From NCBI GenBank assembly GCA_003427395.1, contig BFEA01000413.1:748108-805007 (forward strand): a stretch of DNA of 56,900 nucleotides, read 5' to 3'. The translations under genes were made by a program, and so were the position numbers. The notes under the pieces are model-generated. The model did no database searches, was not told where the DNA came from, and saw only the letters and a program-made list of their open reading frames with translations. Below are positions 42,310-52,450 of this stretch, piece after piece (positions within the stretch are counted from its first letter, which is position 1; each line of letters begins with the position of its first letter). The stretch is from Chara braunii. Taxonomy: Eukaryota > Streptophyta > Charophyceae > Charales > Characeae.

Positions 42310-42545
42310 CTGGCCACTGTCGGGGCCAGGTTCCCAAACGGTTTGCTGCACTTGGTGCAGCAAACTAGCAAGGGGGCTTGCACCGAATATGGCCAGGGTT
42401 GAAGAGAGAAAGAGGGCACCTTTCTTAATTTTTGCTTGAACTTGGCTGCTGTCCGGGCCATGTTCCCAAGTGGTTTGCTGCACCTTGTGCAGCAAACTGG
42501 CTAAGAGCCTGGCACTGAACTTGGTCAGGTCTAGGAGAAGATGCA
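42310..42545 (+). repeat. 132-bp tandem dimer with 11-bp hairpins
   Basis: Each unit holds GTTTGCTGCAC and GTGCAGCAAAC around a 3-nt loop (42341-42365 and 42473-42497). Loop sequences differ while stems are identical. The surrounding sequence is alike but diverged. Confidence 0.85.
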
Positions 42546-42736
42546 CTGTTGAGATTGAACCTCAGCAGTAGCAGACGAACAAGGGTTGTGGCTAGATACA
42601 GCCCCCCCTTGCTGGTTTTACTGCAGGAAAAGGGCCAGGTCCTTTTCTTTAGGAGTGGACCTGGCCATTTCTGCTGTGTGGGGATGGTATGTGCCCTTGA
42701 TCTCACCAAGAGATCAAGGGCCCAGCCTGAGCTCGA

Positions 42737-42930
42737 ATTTTTGGCTGAGAGCTCAGGCTGCTACCACTACCTCCCACAACTATAAAAGCAGCCAGCAAGC
42801 AGCCAGCCAGCAATCATTTGTGGCTGGTGCTGCTAGCAATTCACTTGAGTGAATGCTGGCTTGCTGCTGCTGGGAGGAGCTGCTAGTGAGAGGAGGGGGA
42901 ACTGCTGCTGGTTGAAGAGGAGGTCTGCAG
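42737..42930 (+). repeat. 194-bp exact repeat, copy 1
   Basis: Identical to 42969-43162. It ends exactly at the adapter and is probably artefactual duplication. TATAAAAG occurs within it at 42781. Confidence 0.95.
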
Positions 42931-42968
42931 CTGTCTCTTATACACATCTAGATGTGTATAAGAGACAG
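42931..42968. other. Nextera mate-pair junction adapter (artefact)
   Basis: CTGTCTCTTATACACATCT is directly followed by its reverse complement. These are two Tn5 19-bp mosaic ends back to back, which is the Illumina Nextera mate-pair junction adapter. It is not genomic. Confidence 0.98.
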
Positions 42969-43162
42969 ATTTTTGGCTGAGAGCTCAGGCTGCTACCACT
43001 ACCTCCCACAACTATAAAAGCAGCCAGCAAGCAGCCAGCCAGCAATCATTTGTGGCTGGTGCTGCTAGCAATTCACTTGAGTGAATGCTGGCTTGCTGCT
43101 GCTGGGAGGAGCTGCTAGTGAGAGGAGGGGGAACTGCTGCTGGTTGAAGAGGAGGTCTGCAG
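42969..43162 (+). repeat. 194-bp exact repeat, copy 2
   Basis: Identical to 42737-42930. Genomic sequence probably contains this segment once. Confidence 0.95.
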
Positions 43163-43312
43163 GCGAGGGAGGAAGAGAACTGCTGGAGGTGGCCATAGTT
43201 GTGGAACACAGCCATAGCCGCCATCTCAGCAAGGTGAAGAGAGAGGGAAGCGCTGAAGGTCTGCAGGGAGCATGAGAGTGAGGGCAGCCATAGCTGCCGC
43301 TGCAGCTGGTGG

Positions 43313-43710
43313 GGCGCAGGGGAAACTCTGCCCGTTTTGCACGGCAGCGGCAGGGTCTTTAGCAAGCGGCGCAGGGGAAACTTTGCCCGTCTTGCACGGC
43401 GGCGGCGAGTCTTCGGCAAGCGGTGCAGGGGAAACTCTGCCTATTTGGCACGGCACCGGTGACGCTTTTTGACGGTGATGCGGAAGCGCTGCCGATTTTT
43501 TTTGCGGCAGCGGCAATGCGTTCTAGGTAGTGACGCGGAAGCACTGCCAATTTTTTAAAGCGGCATCGCTGAGATTTTGGTGGTGACGCGGAGGTGCTGC
43601 CGAAATCTTCCGGCGTCGACGGTGTTTTTTCTAGCAGCGACGCGGACGTGCTGCTGAACTTTTGCGGCGGCAGCAGCACGTTCTAGGTGGTGACGTGGAA
43701 GTGCTTAGAC
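43313..43710. repeat. Two GC-rich minisatellites
   Basis: Three units of GCAGGGGAAACT(C/T)TGCC with a CACGGC core at 43315-43470, about 58 bp apart. About four units of GTGACGCGGA(A/G)G(C/T)GCTGCC at 43470-43710, about 57 bp apart. The open frames on the minus strand here are Pro/Ala repeats produced by the array. Confidence 0.7.
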
Positions 43711-45680
43711 TGTGAGGGGCATTTTGTGGCAGTATGTTCTGGTATTGTCGGCAACGGCGTGGTGGTGCGGTTGGTGGCGGAGACGCTGAGACGCCGTCAG
43801 ATTACTGGGAGGTGGTTGTGTGTTGAGAGGGTGTCACGGCAAGCGACCGTACTAGAAAGTAGTGTAGATCATTTTGCGGGCGACTTGTTGTGACGATTGA
43901 CTTCTCTGGAGTGTGATTTTACATTGTCTTCTTGAGTGGGCCGACTCTTCAACTTCACTCACGGTCAGTTGTTTGACTCAGACCCCTTCACACCTGTGTG
44001 AACCCACACTTGCTTGGCCCTATTCTTTGAATGTTCACTGGATAGGTAGAGAAGATGTGTGTTTGCGTGTGTGAATGAAAGTCTGACGTGAGTGTGAATT
44101 GCATTGTTTCCCTTCGAACTTGTTGTTTGATCTGATGTGCAGGTAGGTAGAAGAAAGATTGAAAACGAGATTGGTCATGTCAATGAAAATGGGGACAGGG
44201 TGTTTGTCTTCTATCTCTTGTTTGCATGTTTGACACAAGAGAGAAAATCAGTTGATGACGATAGAAGGAACGATCACACACACAAAAAAAAAGAAACTTA
44301 ATCGGACATGGACTCGTTCTAGATGTTACCCATTCTTTCCCGAATGACCACCTTTGTCTATGCCCGTTTGTCTGAATGCTTTTCTTCTCTGTGATCTTCT
44401 TCTTCGTCTAGGTTCACCTTGACGTCAGGCGGCAAGGGATCGTCTGCTGTGGTAGAGGCGTTTCCTTTCCCTAGGAGGCATCTGAGGCGGGGGTTCGTTG
44501 CCTTAGGGGCCGGCCCTGTGATCGACTCGGAGTGGACCGCACTACGGGGGGATACCATGTTGTTGTGGCGGAGCCGGCCCGACTTCTGAGATCCGAGGTT
44601 CACTCGGGCGAGGACGAGAAGTATCCCAGACCACCTCCTAAGGGATGGAAATGCGCTATTCACGGAAAACGTTAAGTCATTGTCAGCTTACGCTAAGGAG
44701 GACCGTCATAGTTTACCATTTATGGTCATCTTAGGAGCCACAAACGTATAGAGGACTAATGCCATAAGAAGCCCAGTTCATGTTTTTACCAGCTATGAAC
44801 GGAGTGCGACTAGGCACTATCTTCGCGGATAGGGTTGCACCATAAGAAGTGCAAACCTGAGGTGATAAGATTAGTTGACGGGAAGATGTGAATAAAGTAT
44901 TGCTGTAAATGTCTTCATGTCGAAAGCTGGTACTTTGGAACAGAGAGAGTAATTATTGTCCAGGAGGACAGAGCGACCGACAAAGTTTGAAGGTGGATCG
45001 CTGACCTTAATGGGTCATCGAGCGTCCGATTGTTCGAGCTGGTCGTTGGTTTGTATAGATGGTAGCCGAGTTATTTGCAGATGGCATTCACACCTAAGTT
45101 AGAGGAAAAGCGTGAAGTCATCATTAAAACAATGACACTCTAACTCTGCTTGAGAGTTGGGGCGCTCATATTCCGTGCTAGCAGTCAGTATGGGGCGGAA
45201 TGAAAAAAACTTGGCAATGCATCTCATCCAGTCGAAAAAGTCGTGATGGTCTAGCCGTCTGGCAGGCAGAGTGAAGGTAATTTAGTCAGACGCCACTTGA
45301 GTGTCGCCTTGTGTATTGGTCATGTTTTGAGTTTTTATTGATAGGTGTTGTTTGAAGCCAAGTCAACCTTTGTCGTATGCATGATTGTATTACATATAAG
45401 TTGATTTTGGAAGATAAGTCAACTTGCGTTAACCCGAGTCTTTTTTTTTAAAGGGTTTGTCTGAGTGACTCGTGATTGTCTTCGAAAGAAGGGACTAGGA
45501 TCGCTAGAAGTCGTCCTTACGCTTGGAACGTCACGTCCCAGTCGACCGACGTCGGTCTGATTCCTGGGAGATCAGCGCCCCAGGGACAGACGACGTTCGG
45601 GTCCACTTGACGTTTAACTATGCGTACCTATGTTACAGCGAACGAGCAAACGCCCTCGGCCGCCCTACCTCTGCAACTGC
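43711..45680. other. Region without recognised gene
   Basis: Short ORFs only; the longest on the minus strand (44358-44663) has an acidic end and no known motif. No repeat is recognised. Confidence 0.4.
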
Positions 45681-45682
45681 AT

Positions 45683-45764
45683 TATAAAAGCTTTCGCATG
45701 TGGGTCGGTAGCTCGGTGGGGATACGCCCCTAAGGGTGGTGACAGCCCCTTAGGGAAGGTAAGT
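45683..45764 (+). promoter_or_regulatory. Possible core promoter with first donor site
   Basis: TATAAAA at 45683 is followed 75 bp later by AAG|GTAAGT (45759). Between them CCCTAAGGG and CCCTTAGGG can form a 9-bp stem. It could drive the element or gene whose coding remains begin near 46.0 kb. This is position-based inference. Confidence 0.35.
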
Positions 45765-46317
45765 TGTGCCCCGTGGAAACCTATCCTGTCGTAGGGGACC
45801 GTGGGATGTGCAGCTGGCGCACTCGGCCGGAGCGGCGACGGGTCGACGCGGGTTACCGTGTTGTCCCTAAGCTGTCTCTAAAAGTTGGAAAGCTAAGTTT
45901 CTCCTGCGTGACGCGGTCGGGAGGGCCCTCGCTCACGCGGGGGCCGATGCGCTCGATAATGCGACTCGATCACTATATGGAGAAAAATGTCAAGGAGGTA
46001 AAGTCCCTTTCCTCAAAATGAGGACTGAAAGGCGCAAGGAAAACTATTTGTGCATGGGTACTCGCCAAGCAGGACGCCCAACAGTACACCAAGCTGGTGA
46101 ATCAAGAGGATGGAGTAAACTATAAGACATGCCAGAAGGAAACACAAGAAGGAGATCAAGCCTTCGTGAATCCGAAGAAGAAGACGACTCCAGGAAGAAT
46201 CTCGCGATGTTGCAGGAAATTGATATTCCCCTCGAAAAGGGTATGACAACAATCAATGAGAAGACTAAGTGGCCTGTTGGAGAGAGTTGAGTTGAAATCA
46301 CGTAGTTTAGCAGATTT

Positions 46318-46728
46318 GTGGAAAGAAATCGAGAGAGTATATTCAAACAGGGGGTTGTGGGGGGATTTATGCATGGGTTCATAAGATGGGAGAAAACACA
46401 TGTAAAATACTGGGTCATAATTCCTCGTATAGCCTTAGAGGATTTACAAAATGGTGAGTCATGTGTTCACGTTATGAACTCTTCATTCTTTAGAGTTATC
46501 TACGTAGGACATACCCGAAAAAGGATTGATGATAGATAGACAACGCACCGTAGAGGCACAAAGAAGACGCGATTCAAAGTGCATAAGTGGTTGGGAAAAC
46601 AAGTGGAATTCATTTACATAATGATTCCTCTCTGGTTTGGACATAAGTGTGATTTAAAGATTATGGAGAGTATAATCATTAAAAGTGAGAACCTTGGTTT
46701 GAACAGAAGCAACAAATCTGAAGGATAA
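46318..46728 (+). pseudogene. GIY-YIG endonuclease domain, one stop
   Basis: Shows GESCVHVM as a weak first motif, then FRVIYVGHTRKR as the YIG motif, a THRRG segment with Arg and His, KVHKWLG, and KIMESIII with the catalytic-position Glu, ending LGLNRSN. A TAG at 46537 lies between the YIG motif and THRRG where a Trp is common. GIY-YIG enzymes nick DNA, and in Penelope-like elements they provide the priming cut. Confidence 0.65.
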
Positions 46729-47499
46729 ACCACGTCGATCGACGAAATAAAGCAAGAAACAAAACCATGAGCATCGTAAGGATTGCATGGTATACAAAAA
46801 CTTGTGTTTTTCAACACACTGTATTGAGATAGTAAAAACTGTAAATCTACTAAGCATCACCTAAAGGTAAAAAACGACTGATTGAAGTGTTCAACGAACC
46901 AGCCACGAAATGAGGTAAAACGTGAAGATTAATTATATTAATTTACGACGCAAGTAAGATCTGCATAAACGAAAATAGATTCCTATTAAAAGATGCAAAA
47001 TCAAAAATTGAAAATAGTGGTGTATGGTTTGTTCAACTTTGTTGAGTCGTTCGTGAAAACCATGACAAATGGCGAAAAGGAATAGACATGAAATTACTTC
47101 GTTGTTAATACTTGTTATAAGTACCGTGGAAAAGGAGGGAGCTGGAAAAGAAACAAACATCTAAATTATTTGTCATGCTAAAAAACATACAAAGGATTAA
47201 TAATAAAAATGAAATACAAGTTCTCAAAGAAATTTTACCAAATGAATTGAAGAAAAAGGCAGGAATAGATTTCCGCATCTGATTAACGGTAAAAATTCCT
47301 TTCAATGAAAGCATCCATAAAAATAAAATCAGAATTGAGCTTTGTGAATGGTTGGAGAATAAGATAAAACTTGTGGAACGCAGCAACCTAATGCCAAAAA
47401 GAGAGCGATTGATATAGACGAAGGCCCTATCAATAGCAAGTTTGTTGCACAACCACAAACGCATAACTCTTTGAGAAGGAACACGCATTTGTTGGGAAT

Positions 47500-47700
47500 T
47501 TGACTTGCCCAAAGAAGGAGGGCATGTTCGGGTTCATCTGAACGTTATCCAATGTGTTCATTCTTTCCTCCATGATTCAAGGAGCATCCCAGTACCCGGA
47601 CGAATGTATAGCCTGGGGGATATTGAAAATGTGTGCAGTATGACACTAAAACCACTCAGAAAGGCATGTTTGATTTAAAAGGAATAAGGGATAAAGATCA
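47500..47700 (+). pseudogene. RT motif A region of the Penelope-like element
   Basis: In one frame HVRVHLNVIQCVHSF leads to MYSLGDIENVCSM, resembling the RT motif A context (G-D-hydrophobic-E-N/D-x-Y-T), with the catalytic Asp kept. TAA codons follow near 47680. The assignment depends on the neighbouring RT and GIY-YIG matches. Confidence 0.45.
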
Positions 47701-48399
47701 ATCCTAAAAAAAAGTAACAGGGAAATGAATCTGCAAGGAGGGCAAAAACACTTGTAGAGTATACTCCTCGAATATTTATAGATCCTTGGATTACTCATAG
47801 ACCTCAAAATTTGCAAAATATTATATGGATTCACAAGGATCCTTTTTTTTATAAAACTTAAAATAGATATTAATTCATGTGTTGTAAGAGTTAGTTATCT
47901 CACCACTCGACATAAATCCAGGAGGAACGCTTGTTGAGTGTCCCTTGGATAACTGTCGACGAATGAAAGAGATTTTTAACTCGAATATCAACTACGAAAA
48001 AAACGGTGCAAAAAAAAAAAACGAGATTTTGAAACAAATGAAACAATAATTAAAGCAGGAAAGGTTGAAAAAAATTGCACATTGGAATCAAGACGGGAGG
48101 ATACAACACGCTTTTATAATGAGCAAAAATTAAGACATGAATAAAAAACGACAAATTTATCTCTCGTATCAAAGTCTGATTCGATCCGCAACTATAATTT
48201 TTACTTAAGCATTGAATCTCATGATTCAAAAGGCAAAGATGGATCACTTCAATCTAAGGGTCACACAGGATCTCGATCCATGATAAAAAGTAAGAAAATT
48301 GGACTCATAATACAATATTATTTTTCGCACCTATGATATAAAGGAAATGTTCAGGAAGATCCCGCACAGTGAAGTGAAAAAAGTCATTCATTTGGCCAT

Positions 48400-49080
48400 A
48401 TGACCGAATTTCGGGATAAAGGTAAGCACTGGGTTCGGGTTAAGGTAAGAGGGAAAGGTGTAAAATTTAACAAGTCAAGTGTAGAACCCGACTGGAAGTC
48501 ACGGAGAATAGGCGATCTTGAGCAGTTGCTGAAGTTTTTGTTGAACGTCTTCTGTAAATCAATGGAAAACATTCTGAGGCAATATACGGGAATTCCGACG
48601 AGAGGACATGCAAACCCGTCATTGGTTTGTTTCGTATGTATATTTTTGGAATATAAATTCATGAACGTATTAGGTAGCGAAAACAAATTATTCAACGGCA
48701 AATGATTTATCATCGACCTATAGTTGATTACACGACATAAGAAAAACAAGGCAACAGAGGTTGTAGAAAGACGAGACTAAATTGATAACTGTTACCAGAA
48801 AAACTTAATCTTAAAATGAACCGACGATGAAAACAATGTAGCAGATTTCTTAGAACCAACGGTCATGGTTACAAATAAACCTAGCAAAATCTTATGCATG
48901 CATAAACTCAAGAATTATGAGAACATTTGGAACCATGAAAAAAATAAGATTTTTACAACAAAAAGATTCGATTATTTTGGATCGAAAGAACAAAAAATGG
49001 CTTTCAAAGTCGGCAGAATGCATAGAATCAAGTTCAATCAACGCAAACACCTCCGAACCAGCAATACTTTTCCTTAGCAT
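48400..49080 (+). pseudogene. RT palm and thumb of the Penelope-like element
   Basis: The ORF to 48705 has DLEQLLKFLLNVFCK and RQYTGIPTRGHANPSLVCFV, with EYKFMNVLG after it. This is the Q-x-x-GIPxG-x-x-x-SP-x-L pattern of motif B. Just after its stop, FIIDL occupies the place of the catalytic Y/F-x-DD, with one Asp lost. A further frame to 49080 has VADFLEPTVMV and FDYFGSKEQKMAFKVGRMHR, like the post-palm region of Penelope-like RTs. Confidence 0.6.
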
Positions 49081-49736
49081 CATCACTTTTCATAGGGAAC
49101 TGAAAGCACAAAGATTTTCAAGTCTCCTATTTGTGGAAGCAACAAAAAAAGTGGTGAACAAGGTGGGAAGGAGGGTGTGGTTGGAACTGAGTATATACCT
49201 GGGAGAGTTACATAGGAGCAAGGACGGAAAATCATATAGTAGATGGTGAAAGGAAAAGGAAGGATGGTTCGAGCTAAAGATACGAGGCATGTAGAAAGGA
49301 GGAGGATCAAACACATGGTCTGAGTAGAAAGATAATGAAAGAGCGAAATGGGGATTTGGCATCACCAAACCTGGACAAAGCGGCACGTACCTATAGATCC
49401 GAACGCGACCCACAAGAAGAGTGTCACAAACCCGCGTGAGATATTGTCTTGCGCGATGATTAAGTGTGTCAGAGGATCCAACTAAATACAAAAAAGTTGA
49501 GGTTAGCCTGAGTCCCAGACGAGTAGCCTGGCCGCGTTTTTTTTTTCAGTGGTACGAACAAAGCTAGTTGTGTGGGACTAGATCTATAATTTCTTTCAAA
49601 AAATTCTTTTTTCGTTCGGCAAAGGATTGAGTTAAGTTCCTCTGCAACCCGTAGAAAGAGGCGGGGAGTTAGAAGTTACACATTTTATATTTCCCACAAA
49701 GGAACTTTTGAGGGCAACAAGAGTACAAAAAGGAAT
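49081..49736. other. Region without recognised gene
   Basis: May hold the decayed 3' part of the Penelope-like element. Nothing specific can be supported. Confidence 0.3.
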
Positions 49737-49918
49737 GTCGGGAGTATACCCGAGTAACAGTCTGGGTGGAATGGAGTAGAAGGGTAGGTCATGCGCTATC
49801 ATGAACGGTCGAAGAGAAAGCACTTGGTTGAAGGCGTGGAAAATGTTTTCACGCGCCTACTTACGATGTAATTTGTTCCTCGAGAATAAACCTTCAGATT
49901 ACATTGTTTTACTATCTC
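49737..49918 (+). repeat. Dispersed repeat R, right copy
   Basis: Begins TGTCGGGAGTATACCCGAG, an LTR-like tip with a small stem. It carries the same blocks as 38972-39083, including CGCGCCTACTTACGATGTAA and GAATAAA. It is followed immediately by a U6 fragment. Confidence 0.6.
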
Positions 49919-49922
49919 TCCT

Positions 49923-49961
49923 AGCCCCTGCGCAAGGATGACAAGGCATAATCCGATAAAA
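49923..49961 (+). pseudogene. U6 snRNA fragment (copy 2)
   Basis: GCCCCTGCGCAAGGATGAC then AAGGCATAATCCGATAAAA. This is internal U6 sequence joined directly to repeat R, suggesting a template switch during retrotransposition. Confidence 0.75.
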
Positions 49962-50535
49962 AATCTTCAACAAAATTTAATCAAGTAAACAACATCAATC
50001 ATCAGAAAAGTCTTGAAATCTCAGACTGATTTTGTGCGGCATGCAAGCTATCCTGACTAAGGGCCAAGTGAAAGCCGACGACACAAATTGCAGTGGAGAA
50101 GAAGGCAGAGAGGAGGGAGTGCTTACATTGGCAGGCAGAGGGACAACAATGCTTGACAAATGCAGCAGCCGCCGAACAGAAAAACAGGCGGACAAGGCTG
50201 CAGAGGTACCAAGGAAAGCCACCCGCGAAGTTGTTTGTAACACACAAGTTGCCATCGAACCACCAGTACACGCCATACATTGGCCATGGACCTCTTTCAG
50301 AGGCTGAAATGTGATGCTCGCCGCTGATGTTCTTTTCATGGATGGCGCGCTGAACCCGAACTTTTCGGACCAGTTGATGAGTTTTCTTTAGCAAGACTGG
50401 TGCCGTGTGCTGGCGGTTTAAGGCAATGGCAAAAACATAGGGCAGCTAAGCCTCAAGAGGAAATAGGGGCGATGTTGTAGATAGACCTTAGTTTTCAACT
50501 TACTCATGTCACATGATTATGTGTGCACTTGCGCT

Positions 50536-51111
50536 TTACGAAAGGAAGAGATACATCACCAAGAGGAAAAACAAGACCTCATCTTTGACAAACAGTTGCG
50601 CCTCTGCTACAAATAACTTTTGACGAGATGAAGCATCTCCTCCATGATAGGCAGGAAACACCGACTCAGGAGGGCGACGACTTTTGCAACGGAATTTGTG
50701 CCTTACAAAAACACTCACAGGGCAGCCTATCTTGCCTCCGCCATGGACATTCGGGATTACAAACCATGTGCATAAAATAGAGACAAGGTCTTGACGATTT
50801 GCTTTAGCGGACGGTTTAACTACACTTCCAAAACTAACCATGCCGCACAACACAGCATGGCACGACAACATCTGCTGTTGGATTTGCCAAGATGGACAAG
50901 GTTCCTGTTTTTTCAGGAGGAAGGCAGAGACATCGGTTCCGACGTATGCTCTTTGGGTTGAATTGCGTACATAATGCGTTTCTGATGTTGTTGACACTAT
51001 GGGGCCTGGTTTCCTCCATATCCTGGCACATACGATTTTCGACGTCTCTGTAGGAGGGAAGACGTTGTGCAATCTTGTAGCGGATCGGCCTTGCCGAACA
51101 CATTCGGGCAA
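50536..51111 (-). CDS. Unrecognised ORF, 191 aa
   Basis: The longest uninterrupted frame of the right flank, starting at ATG 51111. It is Cys- and Ser-containing with a hydrophobic C-terminus (VLFFLLVMYLFL) that could be a membrane segment. No domain is recognised and the codon pattern is unremarkable. It may be a chance ORF in decayed repeat DNA. Confidence 0.2.
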   Translation of the reverse strand: MPECVRQGRSATRLHNVFPPTETSKIVCARIWRKPGPIVSTTSETHYVRNSTQRAYVGTDVSAFLLKKQEPCPSWQIQQQMLSCHAVLCGMVSFGSVVKPSAKANRQDLVSILCTWFVIPNVHGGGKIGCPVSVFVRHKFRCKSRRPPESVFPAYHGGDASSRQKLFVAEAQLFVKDEVLFFLLVMYLFLS

Positions 51112-51702
51112 TTATCCCACCAGTGTCTCACGTTCACAAGTATTCCGTTTTGTTGCGTATCAAAGACATGGTCGGGGTTCAACCAAGGGTTGGCTATTCC
51201 TACACTAATCAGAGGTGGATCCAATTAGACATTAGGCTTGGACATGCAACATGTTCCCTGACCCTAACTATGCGGCTGCCTCTATCGGCACAACACGAGC
51301 GCTCACCAGGCTTGGCTCGATGATATGACAAATACGCATCAAGTGGCAAGTGGGAAGTGCCAAGTGCCAATATGCACACCAAGCTTGCCTGGCCGGATAT
51401 CGAAGTCACGTGGACGAAGCGCTTTCTTGTCGACAATCGAGAAATGGTTGCCATGTGGAGATTCATGAACTTGCAGTTTCACCACGGCAACCTGCCTACT
51501 TCACAATAGATCGTCGAATAGAAAACACCTGACATCGACACAATGTCACACGTGCGTTCGAGAAGATAAAGTCCACGCTCATCGAGCGTTGATGTGGACT
51601 GTTATAGCAGCAACTTACATACTGCATTGAAAACCTCACCACCATGACTGAACTGTTTAAGAAGGAATCAACAATTTGTTAGATGGATGACGCGGCCATG
51701 GC

Positions 51703-51870
51703 ACATATGGTTAACTAGGGGTGTTATTTTCGGCGAATTTTGCACCAAAATTCGCATGTGGTTAACCAAGGGTGTTATTTTCGGCGAATTTTGAACCGAA
51801 ACCCACGGCGATGGTACATGCGGTTAACCACGGGTGCTATTTTCGGCGAATTTTGCACCGAAACTGTCAT
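51703..51870 (+). repeat. Three units of GTTAACCA and TTCGGCGAATTT repeat
   Basis: Units of 50-60 bp contain GGTTAAC(C/T)A, GGGTG(T/C)TATTTTCGGCGA and ATTTTG(C/A)ACC(G/A)AAA. A single related unit with the following GAAACTGTCATATT is at 54802-54860, so the unit and its flank are dispersed. Confidence 0.8.
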
Positions 51871-51933
51871 ATTGTGTTGGTTGTTTGCTTTCTTTCTTGT
51901 TTCTCTTTTTGTGTGCTCAAAACACACATAGTG

Positions 51934-51971
51934 GAGAAGGGCAAACTGCTTTATGGTAGTTTGCCCTTCTC
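51934..51971. repeat. 14-bp perfect hairpin with a third half-copy
   Basis: GAGAAGGGCAAACT pairs with AGTTTGCCCTTCTC around a 10-nt loop. GAGAAGGGCAAACTGC occurs again at about 51984-51999. Confidence 0.9.
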
Positions 51972-52089
51972 TTCCAGCGTTGTGGAGAAGGGCAAACTGC
52001 ATAGCGGCCACAGTATGGCAAAGTGGCACTCAACATTTCGAGCATGAAACTGTAGAAGAGGATCCGGTTGTCACCAAATCCAAAGGCGA

Positions 52090-52183
52090 AAGGACGTCCG
52101 TTAAAATTGGATACAGAGAAAGAAGATTAGCATGGCCCCTGCGCAAGGATGACACGCATAAATCGAGAAATGGTCCAAAATTT
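52090..52183 (+). pseudogene. Near full-length U6 snRNA retrocopy (copy 3)
   Basis: From GGACGTCCGTTAAAATTGG through AGATTAGCATGGCCCCTGC, GCAAGGATGACACGCATAAA and TCGAGAAATGGTCC to AAAATTT. It has a short internal deletion in the GAACGATACAG region and an inserted AG. No plant U6 upstream element (TCCCACATCG) or TATA box lies at the expected distance, and an A-rich tail follows. Hence a pseudogene. Confidence 0.85.
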
Positions 52184-52387
52184 AAACAAAAATATATATA
52201 AAGATATTAGGAAAAAAAAAAAAAGACAAAAAAAAAAGAAAGGCAACAACAGTCACCGGGGCTGGTTTCAGCCTTAAGCACGCAGCCCCAAGTCCATGGG
52301 TCCGGACAACCGCTCGACTTATTTGGGTACCTTACGGGTTCTGTGAGGTACAACTTGACATAAGTAATCTGTTAAAACTTAAAAATA

Positions 52388-52450
52388 GAAACGATATAGA
52401 GAAGATTAGCATGGCCCCTGCACAAGTTATAAAAAAAAAAAAAAAAAAAA
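52388..52450 (+). pseudogene. U6 snRNA fragment with A-tail (copy 4)
   Basis: AACGATATAGAGAAGATTAG then CATGGCCCCTGCACAAG, followed after a few bases by about 20 A. It lacks both U6 ends. Confidence 0.85.

Larger units (their letters stand above)
46318..49080 (+). mobile_element. Degraded Penelope-like element, GIY-YIG upstream of RT
   Basis: A GIY-YIG endonuclease-like region at 46.4-46.7 kb is followed on the same strand by RT-like segments at 47.5-49.08 kb. Most Penelope-like elements have the endonuclease at the C-terminus. A permuted group with it at the N-terminus (Chlamys-type, described from green algae and protists) fits the order seen here. The frame is broken by many stops. Element ends, terminal repeats and a hammerhead ribozyme were not found. 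Confidence 0.6.

Noticed and set aside
42737-43162. Natural tandem duplication or a Tn5-type insertion
   Set aside because: The 38-bp middle is exactly the commercial junction adapter, there is no transposon body and no 9-bp target duplication, and the flanks are identical to the base.
43226-43679. Pro/Ala-rich minus-strand ORFs
   Set aside because: Explained by the GC-rich minisatellite units.
44358-44663. Minus-strand ORF with an acidic C-terminus
   Set aside because: No known motif, no conserved neighbour and unremarkable length.
46318-49080. Search for a hammerhead ribozyme typical of Penelope-like terminal repeats
   Set aside because: I found no convincing CTGATGA and GAAA pair in the right arrangement by eye.
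52090-52183. Functional U6 snRNA gene
   Set aside because: Internal changes, no upstream sequence element or TATA box at the expected place, and an A-rich 3' flank.
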